Assembly: GCA_963971535.1 (NCBI GenBank)
Contig: OZ020591.1
Coordinates: 22,501 to 86,500 of the forward strand
Length of the DNA stretch: 64,000 bases
Origin: Notolepis coatsorum
Lineage: Eukaryota > Chordata > Actinopteri > Aulopiformes > Paralepididae
Direction: 5' to 3'
Shown here: positions 1 to 11,109 of the stretch, in pieces
Numbering within the stretch: the first letter of the stretch is position 1
Layout of the letters: the number at the start of each line of letters is the position of its first letter
The notes under the pieces: model-generated
The model's database searches: none
Told to the model about the DNA's origin: nothing
What the model saw: only the letters and a program-made list of their open reading frames with translations
Position numbers and translations under genes: made by a program

Positions 1-1515
1 AACCATTACATTACCCCACGGCTGTTGGTCATTAAAATTACATAATAATACAACAATAAGCTTTCACGTTGTCAGTCATTCCTAACCTCTAGCAGACTCT
101 CAAACATACATATTATTGCAACACATAATCTCAGATAAAATTCAAACATCCATTCAGATTTGATCTCATGTTATTGTTATCAGAACTCCCGCGCGGCCAT
201 CTTTAAAGATTTACATTTTATGTTAAATTTTTCAATAGCTTCCGCGCGTCTATTAAAAACGAGATTAAGAGCAATAGTTCATTTTAAATGTACTGAATGT
301 TTAGATTACAAACAGTACATTGAAACTAATCGTTATCAAGTACTATTTATTCACCGAATTTGTCGCGACGGACGTGTACCGGAATATGGCCCAGAGTCTA
401 TACGTACTAAAACGGATTTCCGCCGACTATCGTTTTCTGTAATCCACAAATCTCCATTTGTAGACAAACTTAGCCCGCCTCGTCCCAATCCATTTGACTG
501 ACCCCCAACACGGATCGATCTCCATTTAGTTCGGCTGATATTGTCCAGAGAGCTCACCCCCGTTGATTTGAAACGGTGAGCGGCTGCCTCTGCACAATAC
601 TTTCAAAAACCTCTGTGATAGCTCCGGTGAGGCCACCCTTTGCATATTACGTCCACGTTAATCATCTCGCGACCCGTAACTCCCATTATCATATCGACGC
701 CCTTCATACACACATCTTCTAATTACGTGACCCGAACAATGTTGGAATTATAGTATTAACGACCCCACGTCCCGCCGATGGTTCAGATCCCCGCTCGTCG
801 CCGTTTGAGAGACGGCTCCAAGCTGAGATCCGCTTCACCCCGCAAGCGTAGACACATAACCCACCCATTTGTTCAGACACGAATAAATTACCACACCTCA
901 TCTGTGCACGTTCCCGGGAAAAACGACTTAGGTCTGTCTGTTAACCGGGATACACCCCATCGGACCTTCTTGACACCAGACTACCGAGACCACGATTTAA
1001 TGGTCATTTCATTCTGATGCAGCCCGACACTTCAATTCGCGAGAAGCGTACTAAAAACACCCCCGCTGGCCGATTGAACTAATCAATATGATAACAGTGT
1101 TACGCACCCCAACGCCTCATTTATAACCCTCCCCGAGAGACATAATTGAGGTAAACACTTCTGTCAACCCCAGTTCGAACAGAGCGTCCGTCGTTTTTTG
1201 CCATCCCGACTTGTGTCCACTCACCTATTTTCAGGTTTCTGATGTGTCGAATTCCTCCGGCAGCTGATCGATCCTGATGTCCAGTGTGGCCGTAAAAAAA
1301 TCAAAATCAAGGACGCAAAGGTTCTATGTTCTGTTCTGATGGATCAGAACAAACCTACTCTGCGTTGTGAATTGTGTCTCCTAAAAACCCTTGTACTTTC
1401 AAAAGACCATAACTCTGGCCTTGTTTCACGGCGGCTATGCAGGAGAAAAAGAGGAGAAATTGTACCAGCATCTGTTTTAACTCAAAGTTAAAAGTGTAAT
1501 CACAATGGTTCTGGT
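1..1515. other. Unassigned sequence
   Basis: I see no convincing gene. The only ORFs are short (113 codons or fewer), overlap on both strands and show no motif I recognise. A 14-base string at about 1090-1103 matches the start of the probable solo LTR at 12708, but the sequence after it does not continue the match, so I do not call an LTR here. Confidence 0.4.
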
Positions 1516-2769
1516 TCAATTACAATAAAGAACGCTATAATATTTAAGGTACCGAAGCACTATGCCGCTTGCCCTCAATATTAGACTAAGAAAGCAGATT
1601 AAAGTATGATAGTTGTTGAATTGTCTTTGTTCTTTGTTGTCTGGCTGACAAACAAAGAAAGTCTTTTCTCCCTCCAAAAGCTCTTTTCCGTGTTCTCCTC
1701 TGCTCGCGCCGTCCTCTGTGTGAAAAGGTGGGTGTGTTCCTGTGTTGGTTTCGTTCTTGTGTGTCCCTCTACCTCCCCATTTTATCCATGAGCGAGAAAC
1801 CCTGGGCGTGACATCACCAAGTGACCTCACACATAGGATTTCCACCCAATCGCGAGCATTCACAGAGCATTTGAAAAGGAGGTGGCCCTTTAAGCCCAAC
1901 AGTTCTCGTTTGAATGTTTTAAAACTAGGTAAAAATAGTCTTAATATACTGGGGATTTAAGTCTTCAAAACAGTCTTTCTGGCTTACATTAAATAGCTAC
2001 AAACAGTTTATATTTAGCTTTCATTAATAATATGTTCCCCCATGATTTACCAAGACTCTTTAACCTAGAGACCACATTGTTTCATCTCATTCTGAAGTAC
2101 AAACATATTTCCTCTTTAACCAGCTACAAGAGAATCTATATTCTATGTTATGGTTTTACAGTTATTACTGATCCTATAGTTAGTTACTGCATATTTTTGA
2201 AGTTAGTTTGCCCTTATTCTAACCCACCTTGTTATCTAATTCAGTGTCCAACTGGCCATAAACTTTCTACTTAATCTTAAACTGACTGTTTAAACCGATC
2301 TATATTATTCTGTTATTGTCTGGTACAGTATAAATGTCTAATATTACTTTAACTCTGTTTTTGTCCAAATGTATTTTCCTCCATGTTCTTTGTGAACCAG
2401 AGGAGTTTTACCCCCCATTATAGGGCTGGCTAGTCACCTCAATGTTGGCAAAACCGGTTTTTGAATCTAGACAAAAGCTGGGTGTTGGCACCAGGCCGGG
2501 AAGTCTGTTTAGAGAATGAGCTTTTTCTAGATGTCCTAAATAACCAAACGGCCTATTGCCCCCACTGTATTGTGACAACTGTATGTAAATCTATTCAAGG
2601 GAGATTTTATCAATGGTTGAAATAGAATCTCGGACGCTTACCTCATCCTCCCCCAGCTACTTCCAACCATTTGGCTGGGGGCTCCAAAAAGCCTTTTGTT
2701 CGAATGTTTACCGGCAAGTGGGAAGTTTGGTCATTTAAAGCCTGTATTTAAATCTAAAAGGTTTCCTGT
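1516..2769. other. Unassigned AT-rich sequence
   Basis: A 127-codon minus-strand ORF (1516-1899) and several shorter ones are present, none with a recognisable domain. The stretch leads into the gag-like relic at 2770, so part of it may be the leader or the 5' gag of that relic. That is only inferred from position. Confidence 0.3.
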
Positions 2770-3058
2770 TTGCCCACCTGTGGTTCCCCAGTAAGACAGA
2801 CCCCCCCAGTATCGGCCCTGACCAGAGATTATCCAAATGGTGAATCTGCCCAACACTTTAACATAGCAGATTTCCATAATAATTGGACAGTTTTGAACAG
2901 AGAATTCCACCACATCTCTCATGGAGATCTCAGTGCAATGGTACAAAAACAAAATGAAATAGCTGATTTAATGATCAGACAGCAAAATCTCTCCCTACTT
3001 CCCAAAAGAGAGGTCCCAGTGTTTGACAGAAATCTGCTATTTCATTTTGTCTCGGGCT
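2770..3058 (+). pseudogene. BEL/Pao-type gag fragment
   Basis: About 96 codons are open. Near the end a segment reads QNEIADLMIRQQNLSLLPKR followed by VPVFD. That string resembles the region just before and into DUF1759 in BEL/Pao gag proteins, where a run of Q/L residues precedes a P-x-F-x-G/D motif. The reading stops where a 66-bp repeat begins at 3059. No protease, reverse transcriptase or integrase follows, so this is a truncated relic. The family call is recognition from memory and would need a profile search; it could also be another retroelement gag. Confidence 0.4.
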
Positions 3059-3124
3059 TGTGAGGCCCAAATTAAAAAGACATTAGCAACTTCAGAGGCC
3101 AGAGGGTGGGACATATAAACACAT
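3059..3124. repeat. 66-bp direct repeat, copy 1
   Basis: This segment is repeated at 7231-7296 with about four differences. Both copies start at TGTGAGGCC and both edges are sharp. The two copies bracket the SINE and the LINE between them. Confidence 0.8.
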
Positions 3125-3239
3125 TTACTATCAAATAGCATTGTGAGGCTGAACAATAGGACCAATTGACTATAGGCCTACATGTGCTTACATTTTTTTA
3201 AATAAACATAATTTTTTTTTATAAATTTTTTTTATTTCT

Positions 3240-3700
3240 CTTTCTCCAATTTTCTGTTTTTCTCCCCGTCCCAATTTAGTCGCCGTGCCAATTCCCCCCT
3301 CCCCTACCTGGCTGCTGTATGCATGTTCTCCTACGAGTCAGTACAAGGGCGTCCCGAAGCCGACCGCACGCTTGCTCCGATACGTGTGGCGACTGCCAGT
3401 GATGTCTTTTCACTTGGCAGCGAGGACTCTCATTGGTGAAGTGTAACGCGTGGGAGGGCATGCTATCTCCACCAAGTCCTGCCCCAGCTGAGCAAGCGCC
3501 GAGACCTGACCTGTAGGCGTCGCTGTCCACAACGCCAGATTCCCACCCACCAGCTTCCCACCCCCTAATACTGCCAATTGTATTAGTATGAACGACCAGC
3601 CAAACTGGTAGCAACGCCGAGAGCTGGGCTCGAACCCAGCATATCCTGCGTTGGTGACGAGCGCAATCTCTGCTACGCCACCTGACCGCCCTATAAACAT
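3240..3700 (-). repeat. tRNA-derived SINE-like repeat
   Basis: Read on the minus strand, 3690-3610 contains a pol III A-box-like string (TGGCGTAGCAG) and, about 40 bases later, a B-box-like string (GGGTTCGAGCCC). This is the layout of a tRNA-derived SINE head. The rest of the segment (about 3250-3600) is GC-rich and unlike its AT-rich surroundings. It is unlikely to be a working tRNA gene, because I cannot fold an acceptor stem around the two boxes. Confidence 0.5.
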
Positions 3701-4248
3701 TCTTTTTTTAAATGGCTAAAAGTGATTTTGTAATTTTGCAACCGTGGGTCTCACAGGGTACTTTTAAGTTTCAAGTTTCAAGTTTCTTTAATAGTTGTCA
3801 TACAGAAGTACAGAATACTTTTATACAAAATGCTTCTTACTGTTGCGCTCCAGAGACTGTGCAAGACAAGATAAGTATGAAATAAAATAACATAGTAAAA
3901 TTAGAAGTAAAAAAAATGAGGTCACAGTGTTCAGTTTAGACATATGTACAATGTTCGATGCAGAATAGACGTAGTTAACATACAATATACAATACTGTGC
4001 AGTGTACTAATATACAATACTATATAGTGCAAGGCAGAAATGGAGAAATGGGACGAGGTGCAATTTAGGTACAATTCACAGTAGGTGTACGAGTTGTAGT
4101 GCAAATCCTTTATCAATAAATATAAAGTGTAAGTGTGTTTGTGTGATCTAAAGTGTGGAGAGTGGGTGCTGCAGTGTGTTGTTTGTTTGAGTGAGTGTGT
4201 GCGTGTGGGTGTGTGTGCTGTGTGCATTTGATGGTTGTTGCATAGTGA

Positions 4249-5643
4249 TTATTGTTCGTTTAGCAGCCTGATGGCCTGGGGATAGAAGCTTCTTCTGAGT
4301 CTTTCTGTGCTCGCCTTAAGACTCCGGTATCGCTTGCCTGACCGCAGCAGTTCAAAGAGGCAGTTGTTCGGGTGGCTCGAGTCCTTAATAATTCTCTTAG
4401 CCTTCCCCTTGCACCGCTTGTTGTAAATGTTCTGGAGGGTGGGAAGCCCCCCTCCAATTGTGCGTTCGGCTGAACGTGTCACTCTTTGTAGTCTGCTACG
4501 GTCTTGTGCAGTGCTATTCCCAAACCAGGAGGTGATGTTGCCGGTCAGGATGCTCTCTATTGTACATGAGTAGAAGTTCCTAAGGATCTTCTGACTGACT
4601 TGGAACTTCCTTAGGCGCCTGAGGAAGTAGAGGCGTTGTCGTGCCTTCTTCACAACACTGTCAATGTGTGTGGTCCATGTCAAGTCCTCGGATATGTGGG
4701 CTCCGAGGTACTTGAAACTGTTCACTCTCTCAACCGGTGCCCCGTCGATGCTGAGGGGGCTGTAGTCCTTGACCCCCGACCTCCTGAAGTCCACAATCAT
4801 CTCTTTTGTTTTGCTGACGTTCAGGGAGAGGCAGTTCTCCTGACACCACTGTGACAGGTTCTCTACCTCTTCCAGGTAGGCCCTTTCGTCGTTGGCAGAG
4901 ATCAGGCCCACCACTACTGTGTCATCAGCAAATTTGATGATGGTGTTGTTGTTCCGCTGTGCTACGCAGTCATGTGTGTACAGGGAGTAGAGGAGGGGGC
5001 TCAGAACACAGCCCTGGGGGGCCCCTATGTTGAGCGTGATGGATGAGGAGGTGCAGTTGCCGGCTCTTACCACCTGGGGTCTGCCCGTCAGGAAGTCCAA
5101 GACCCACTGGCAGAGGTCATAGTTCAAGCCCAGGTCCCTGAGCTTGGCTATGAGTTTGGAGGGGACTATGGTATTGAATGCTGAGCTGTAGTCGATGAAC
5201 AGCATTCTCACATAGTTCCCCTGCCTCTTGTCCAGGTGTGATGCTGCTGTGTGCAGCACATGGGCTATGGCGTCCTCCGTGGACCTGTTGGGGCGATATG
5301 CAAATTGCAGAGGGTCCAGGTTGATGGGGAGGGAGGAACAGATGTAGCCCGTCACTAGCTTCTCAAAGCACTTCATGGCTATGGAGGTGAGGGCTACAGG
5401 GCGGTAGTCGTTGAGGCAAGCGGGCGTAGATGTTTTGGGTACAGGGATGATGGTGGACTTCTTCAGACAGGTGGGGATGACAGCCTGTTCCAAGGACAGA
5501 TTGAAGATGTCAGTGAATACCGGGGCCAGTTGGTCGGCACAGACTTTTAGGACGCGGCCGGGGATGCCGTCCGGTCCTGCTGCCTTCCTGATATTCACTT
5601 TTTTAAAGATCCGTCTCACCTCATGCTCTGTTACCCTGAACAC
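4249..5643 (-). pseudogene. LINE reverse transcriptase domain
   Basis: About 464 codons encode a non-LTR reverse transcriptase that would copy the element RNA at the nicked target. In order I see [10 protein letters not shown] (finger motif), [22 protein letters not shown] (first catalytic Asp block), [29 protein letters not shown] (the FADD catalytic pair) and KYLGAHIS. The C-terminus ends LLNEQ. The catalytic residues are all present. The block is out of frame with the endonuclease upstream, so the original single ORF2 is broken near 5665 and this copy cannot make the full polyprotein without a frameshift. Confidence 0.9.
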
Positions 5644-5653
5644 TGAGTCTCCA

Positions 5654-7204
5654 TCAGCAGACCCCCCCCCCCATTGCCGTGGTTTGTAGGCTGGTGTTGT
5701 TATTCACAGCCTCAAACCTCGCATAGAAGGAATTGAGATCATTTGCTAAGGAGATGTCACTGTTCAGTTTGAGGGGGGTGCCTTTGTAGTCTGTCATTGT
5801 TCTGAGGCCCTGCCACATGCCTCTAGAGTCAGCCTGTTCAAACTGAAGTTCAACTTTATCCCTGTAACGCCGTTTTGCCTCTATTACTGCTCTCCTGACA
5901 TTGTATCTTGCCATCTTGTGTTCTTCCATGTTGCCTGTCACCAGCCCGGTGTTGTATGCTGATGTGCGCACTTTCAGAGCCTCACGGACGGATTTGTCTA
6001 CCCAGGGCTTTTGATTTGGGTAGATTTTAATTTTGGTGGAGGGGATTGTTTCTTCTACCAGAGTACAGACATAGTCAATCACCGTTTCGGTGTATTCGTT
6101 AATATTGGCTGTGTTATCACGGAATACACTCCAGTCTGTGCATCCAAGTGCAGCTTGGAGTGACTCCTCTGACGTCACGGCCCAACACTTAACCTCTCGC
6201 GAGACCACCGGCGTTCGCTTGAGACTTTGTTTGTACTTTGGCAAAAGAAATATGGCGGCGTGATCGCTTTTACCAAATAGACTAAGAGCCTGTGACTTGT
6301 ACCCATTCTTAAATTGCGAGTATACATGGTCTAATATGTTCTCGCCTCTGGTGGGACAGGTCACATGCTGATAGAAATTCGGCAACACCTTTTTAAGACG
6401 CGCGCTGTTGAAATCACCCAGAACCAAAATGGCAGCGTCAACATTAGCTGTCTGGAGTTTGTTTACCTCGTCGTGAAGTTTTGAAAGTGCGACCCCAGTG
6501 TTCGCGTGTGGTGGAATGTACACTCCGATGAGGATGATGGACGTTAACTCTCTTGGGAGGAAGAAGGGTCGACATTTTATCGTGATAAACTCCAGGTCTG
6601 GGGAGCAGTGGTTAGACAGTTCCTTTGTGTTGCCTAAATCGCACCACTCCTTGTTTATCATGAAGGCAATGCCGCCTCCTTTCTTCTTTAGTGACTCTTC
6701 TGCCGTCCGGTCCTTGCGGAGAACGAAGAAGTGGTCTGCCGGTTCTATTGCGTGATTCGGGACATCTGGACTCAGCCAAGTTTCTGTGAAACAGAGGACG
6801 TTACAATCCCGAATGTCCCTCTGGAATTGGATCCGTGCTCTGATGTCGTCCAGTTTGTTTCCTATCGATTGCACATTGGCCAACAATATGCTGGGCAATG
6901 TGGTTCTGTGTCGTTTGGACCTCAGTCTGTTTCGGACCCCGGCTCTCTTTCCACGTCTTCGCGGCGGCTTCTCCTGGTCTTGGCCATGGCCATAACAAAG
7001 GATCTCGGCGGGCCATTTCTGCTGTTCAGCGATCCGATCCAGAGAGCAATCCAATCGGTAAGTTTTCCTTAATCCAATGTCAATGATTGACTGACGGTCA
7101 TACACATATAATGCACCAACAGTTGGTGCAAATAAAACTCCTAATACTATAAAAATTAACAAAAGAAAGCACAGTCTCGACGGAGCGATCAGAAAGGCAG
7201 CCAT
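5654..7204 (-). pseudogene. LINE apurinic-type endonuclease plus linker
   Basis: The frame encodes an APE-like endonuclease that nicks target DNA for reverse transcription. Motifs in order are LLANVQSIGNKLDD, CFTETWLS, GGGIAFMI, ILIGVYIPP, LVLGDFN, LDHVYS and SDHAAIFL, which match the usual N/E/Y/D-N/SDH catalytic ladder. A hydrophobic stretch lies near the N-terminus. The first ATG that avoids the 66-bp repeat is at 7204; the frame stays open further upstream into that repeat. It ends 11 bases before the reverse transcriptase frame, after a homopolymer slip in the C run at 5662-5672. Confidence 0.88.
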
Positions 7205-7230
7205 CAGTGCAGCGCCAGTTCTCTCAGCCC

Positions 7231-7516
7231 TGTGAGGCCGAAATAAAAAAGACATTAGCAACTTCAGAGGCCAGAGGGTGAGACCTATAAACACATGAAG
7301 GTGTTGTAAGTAGTTTGATTATTCCGTTTTCGTTCTCGTGCCTCAGTTCGTAGTGTATTAGCGCCAGCTCAGCTGTGCCATTTATGTCCCGTTTTGTAAC
7401 GTGTCGTCTTCCAGTAAAGTCTATATGTATACACGTTATCCTGCCGTCTCTGCCTCCTCCATTCCTGTCCGCAACTGAGCTCTCCTTGCCTTCCCTCACT
7501 ACCCCAATCGTAACAG
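7231..7516. repeat. 66-bp direct repeat copy 2, possibly the start of a short solo LTR
   Basis: 7231-7296 repeats 3059-3124. The block begins TG and a CA-ending string (CGTAACA) occurs at 7510-7516, so a 286-bp LTR is possible. I do not find a clean target duplication (AGCCC versus GACCC), so this remains a suggestion. The region 7297-7596 has no gene. Confidence 0.35.
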
Positions 7517-7596
7517 ACCCTGGCAGCTGATTTCACAGGCATGGCCCCAGTGTGGAAAAAGCACGGACGCACAGTGCCGCATGGTTGACAGCCTAG

Positions 7597-8095
7597 TCAC
7601 CTAGTGCGTGGGATGGCGAGGAGGTTTTTGCTGCCAGACCTGGATGCAGGTTGAGGGGAGAGGAGGTCCTGGAGATAGGTCGGGCCGGAGTGGTTTATGG
7701 CCTTATAGACCAGCAGGATAACCTTGAAGCGGATCCGCTGGTTAATTGGCAGCCAGTAAGGGGAATGGAGGACTGGGGTGATGTGTTGTGTTTTCCGGGT
7801 TTTGGTGAGGACACGGATGTACTGTAACCTCTGGATGGTTTTGGAGGGAAGGCCTGCCAGCAGAGAGTTACAGTAGTCGATGCGGGAGCTAACAAATGCA
7901 TGGACCAGTTTTTCGGCATAAGACTGGGAGAGTGAGGGTCTGAGTTTGGAGATGTTCCTCAGGTGGTAGAAGGAGGTTCGACAGACTGTTTTTATGTGTG
8001 TTTTAGGTGTCTGTAGAATGTGTGATGGTGAGTTGCAGAGAGAAAGCCACGTGGTTGCAGTGTGTTGCTCATTCAGGGAACCTTCCTCTGACCAC
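7597..8095 (-). pseudogene. L2-type LINE reverse transcriptase C-terminus, truncated
   Basis: On the minus strand I read FYHLRNISKLRPSLSQ, HAFVSSRIDYCNSLLAGLP, and HWLP-like SPYWLPINQRIRFKVILLVY, then LLAIPRTR. This is the conserved C-terminal region of fish L2 clade LINE polymerases. The 5' part of the element is missing and no tail is obvious, so it is a dead fragment. Confidence 0.8.
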
Positions 8096-8172
8096 ATGCA
8101 TGAAGCAAGGCATAACACAAGTGCACTAGTTGGTCACAGGCTGTTCTGCCTGCATCTATTACAACACACAGT

Positions 8173-8484
8173 GTCACTGCTCAAGCATATATTCTATACG
8201 ATTTGATATCAGGGTTGTTACAGTAGCTGGTCACTGCTCAAGCATATATCCTATACGATTTAATATCAGGGTTGTTAGAGTAGCTGGTCACTGCTCAAGC
8301 AGATATCCTATAATATTTGATAGCAGGGTTGTTACAGTAGCTGGTCACTGCTCAAGCATATATCCTATACGATTTAATATCAGGGTTGTTAGAGTAGCTG
8401 GTCACTGCTCAAGCAGATATCCTATAAGATTTGATAGCAGGGTTGTTAGAGTAGCTGGTCACTGCTCAAGCAGATATCCTATAA
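8173..8484 (+). repeat. 57-bp tandem repeat, five copies and a partial sixth
   Basis: Each unit starts GTCACTGCTCAAGCA and ends GTAGCTG, 57 bases apart, from 8173 to 8457, followed by a partial unit. Units differ by a few substitutions (for example CATATAT versus CAGATAT). Because 57 is a multiple of three, the array reads as an open frame of 19-residue repeats; I treat that as an artefact. Confidence 0.9.
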
Positions 8485-8786
8485 ATGGAACATATATCCT
8501 ATAAATGGAACAGATATCCCCTGAGTGGAACATGGAAAGCCATGTTCTGCAAACTCCCCCACCATACTGAAAAGTACCATACTGACTTCAAAACCGAGGT
8601 AAGTACCGAACCGTGGTTTTTGTGTACCGTTACACCCCTACTGGCCAGTGGTATGAGCAAGGTCTACTCTATGTATATGGTATTATAATGTGTCTATTAT
8701 ATCTACACAATATTATGAGTCTACTCAGACTACACAATATTATAATTAGTCGACTCGGTCTACTTAGACTACACAATATAAAACTG

Positions 8787-9634
8787 AGCTCATGGTTGTG
8801 GCACCCAAGGCCCTGCTCCGGAAGGTTGGAGATCTCACCCTGGACATACTGTAGACGGCTGCTCCATCTGCCCTTCCCCAAAGGTCCGCAACCTGGGTGT
8901 CATCCTGGACTCCACCATTTCCTATCAATCCCATGTCAGTTCTGTCACCAAATCACCTTCTATCACCTCAGAAACATCTCCAGACTCCGACCATCACTTT
9001 CCGACTCCACAGTTGAGACCCTCATCCATGCCTTCGTCACCTCCCACCTGGACTACTGCAACAGTGCAACAGGGTCCTGTCCGGGGTTCCAAGCAAAACT
9101 CTGGACAGGCTCCAGTATGTTAAAACCTCAGCTGCCACGGTTCTCACCCACACCAAACCCTGGCAGCACATCACCCCCACCCTCATCCACCTCCACTGGC
9201 TCCCCATCAAATCCTGCATCACCTACAAAACCCTCCTGCTCACTTAGAAATCCCTTCATGCTCTGGCACCTCAGTACCTCACTGACCTCCTCCACCCCCT
9301 CACTCAGTCACTGTCCCTGCGATCCTCAGACACTGGTCAGCTCTCCATTCCCCAAATCAGAGTGCGGACCTTTGGGGACAGAGCTTTCAGCGTGGCAACT
9401 CCCACCCTCTGGAACTCCTTCCCCGCAGAACTCCGCAACGCCCCAACTCTGGACTCATTAAAGAAACTCCTCAAAACCCACCTCTTCAACTTGGCCTTTA
9501 ACCCCTAATTTCCCACTTTGAATGTTGTGTCTGTCCACCATGTTTGTTATTTTTGTTAGTTTTTACCCCCTATGTAAAGCGACCTTGGGTCTTATGAAAG
9601 GCACTATATAAAACAAAGTTATTATTATTAATAT
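8787..9634 (+). mobile_element. L2 LINE fragment inserted in the minisatellite
   Basis: The plus strand contains reverse transcriptase C-terminal text ([16 protein letters not shown], then HAFVTSHLDYCNS) followed by frameshifted remnants of the usual C-terminus. The 3' end has the fish L2-type string GCGACCTTGGGT, then GGCACTATATAAAA, and a TTA-repeat tail at about 9620-9634. The minisatellite resumes directly after the tail. It is 5' truncated and non-coding. Confidence 0.75.
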
Positions 9635-9791
9635 TATGATGAGTCTACTCAGTCTACTTAGACTACACAATATTATGAGTCTACTCAGTACAACACAATA
9701 TTATAATGAGTCTACTCAGTACAACACAATATTATGAGTTTACTCAGTACAACACAATATTATAATGAGTATACTCAGTATAGGGCTGTCC

Positions 9792-10618
9792 CAGTGGCGG
9801 CCGGCCGATAGTGGGCGCTAGAGCGCCGCCCTCCCTGGTTAAAAGAGAGAAGAAGATTTTTTTTTTTAGCCCTAGAAATAAAATAAACGTGTTTAAAATG
9901 AATAATATTTACTCATTTTAAGTATGTTTGTGTTTCCAATGCACAATATAACGTTAATATATCAAATATAAATAATAGTTTTTCATTAGGAAGTCACTAG
10001 TAACTACCTCTCAGGCCGGGGCGAGACATATCGCGCACAGCAGGGCGTGCACTGGTTTCATCGCTGTATCCTCGCAGCCAATCAAATAGGTCAACGCACG
10101 TAACGCACTGTGCGGTGAAATATGATGTAATATAAAATATATTTTCAAGCGATCTATATCATCTAAGCAAGCAGCGTCTATACTTTCCATAGCCGCATTT
10201 CTCGGAGACGCTCTAGCCGCATTTCTCGGAGACGCTCTCTGATTGGCCGACGCCAGTTTCTACACTGGTTAGGCTTAGTTACTCTTCGAAGTTGGTTAAG
10301 GTTAGGCAAGTTCTTTCGATGGTTAAGCTTAGGCACTCTTTCAAAGTTGGTTAAGGTTAGAGTTTGTCTTAGAGCAGGGCGATAGAACGGCAGGTAGTTT
10401 GCAGGCTGTTCGATGTGGAAATGGGCAAAGACACAGCTCGTCGTCACAGTACTTGTGTTGTGGTGCCAGCCTAACCTGGCTAACAAGAAGCTATTTGGCT
10501 AGCTGGATGCAGTCTGGACAGTGGATATACATCAACAGTCTAGGACTGTGGGACAGTGGACATATACACTTTATCAAGCCCTCCTGGACCACGTTTCAAC
10601 TAAACAAAGTGAGTTAAT

Positions 10619-10679
<61 letters not shown>

Positions 10680-11109
10680 CTTTCTCGCTCTCTCTCTCTT
10701 GCTCTCTCTCTCTCTCTCTCTCTCTCGCTCTCTCTCGCTCTCTCAACACAGCGTGTTGTTGTTGAACTATAACATTTAATTTCGCCGCAGGTGACGCATA
10801 ATGGATGAATGAATGAATGGTAACTTGTTTAAAATGATATATATATGTGTTCATTATTGGATTGATCATACTGTACGTGTACTAGTGTAGTATGAATGAA
10901 CTCGACTTAACGTTGGAAACGGGGTAACTAGTGATGTGGTGTCACGAGCGACTCGTTCATAAGAGCCGATTCATTGCCGTGAGCGTGAGTCGAATCGCTC
11001 ACATCTCGGGTAACGTTATGAGTCAGTATTCGCTTGGTCAGCTGTCCGCTTGCCCCCCCTTCACCCCCCCCCGCACCCACCCAAATGTAGTTCACACCGG
11101 CCGCCACTG
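9792..11109. mobile_element. Second hAT-like element nested inside the MITE
   Basis: Terminal inverted repeats are CAGTGGCGGCCGG at 9792 and its complement ending at 11109. The 8-bp duplication GGCTGTCC lies at 9784-9791 and 11110-11117, which is host MITE sequence, proving insertion into the MITE. The 1318-bp element has no transposase. It holds a CT microsatellite and a block at about 10250-10430 related to the element at 62124-62529. Confidence 0.9.
10619..10744 (+). repeat. (CT)n microsatellite
   Basis: An almost uninterrupted CT run with a few CG and TT variants. The long Leu-Ser and Arg-Glu ORFs over it are artefacts. Confidence 0.95.

Larger units (their letters stand above)
3766..7230 (-). 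mobile_element. LINE retrotransposon (CR1/L2/Rex1-like), nearly full length
   Basis: The element runs on the minus strand. It carries an apurinic-type endonuclease reading frame (7204-5654), a reverse transcriptase frame (5643-4249), a 3' untranslated region of about 480 bases, and a short repeated tail made of AACTTGA-like units at about 3766-3785. A 5'-truncated copy of the same family, with the same tail, lies at 44404-45195. The two coding blocks are separated by a frameshift in an 11-C run at 5662-5672. Exact clade (CR1, L2 or Rex1) was not resolved. Confidence 0.85.

Noticed and set aside
1090-1110. Start of an LTR (TGTTACGCACCCCA)
   Set aside because: Only 14 bases match the LTR at 12708 and no matching end or partner LTR was seen.
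3600-3690. Possible tRNA gene on the minus strand
   Set aside because: A- and B-box strings are present but no acceptor or anticodon stem could be formed, so it is called a SINE head instead. The segments at 21925-21975 and 38925-38985 were rejected for the same reason.
4260-4457. Small ORF on the minus strand, repeated at 44924-45121
   Set aside because: It is an out-of-frame shadow of the LINE polymerase and recurs because the LINE copies are related.
8130-8504. 124-codon ORF with 19-residue repeats
   Set aside because: It is the 57-bp tandem array read in frame, without a start context or domain. The array is also not a CRISPR, since there are no unique spacers.
10521-10869. ORFs of Leu-Ser and Arg-Glu repeats
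   Set aside because: They are translations of a CT microsatellite; the same applies at 19038-19560 and 19448-19984.
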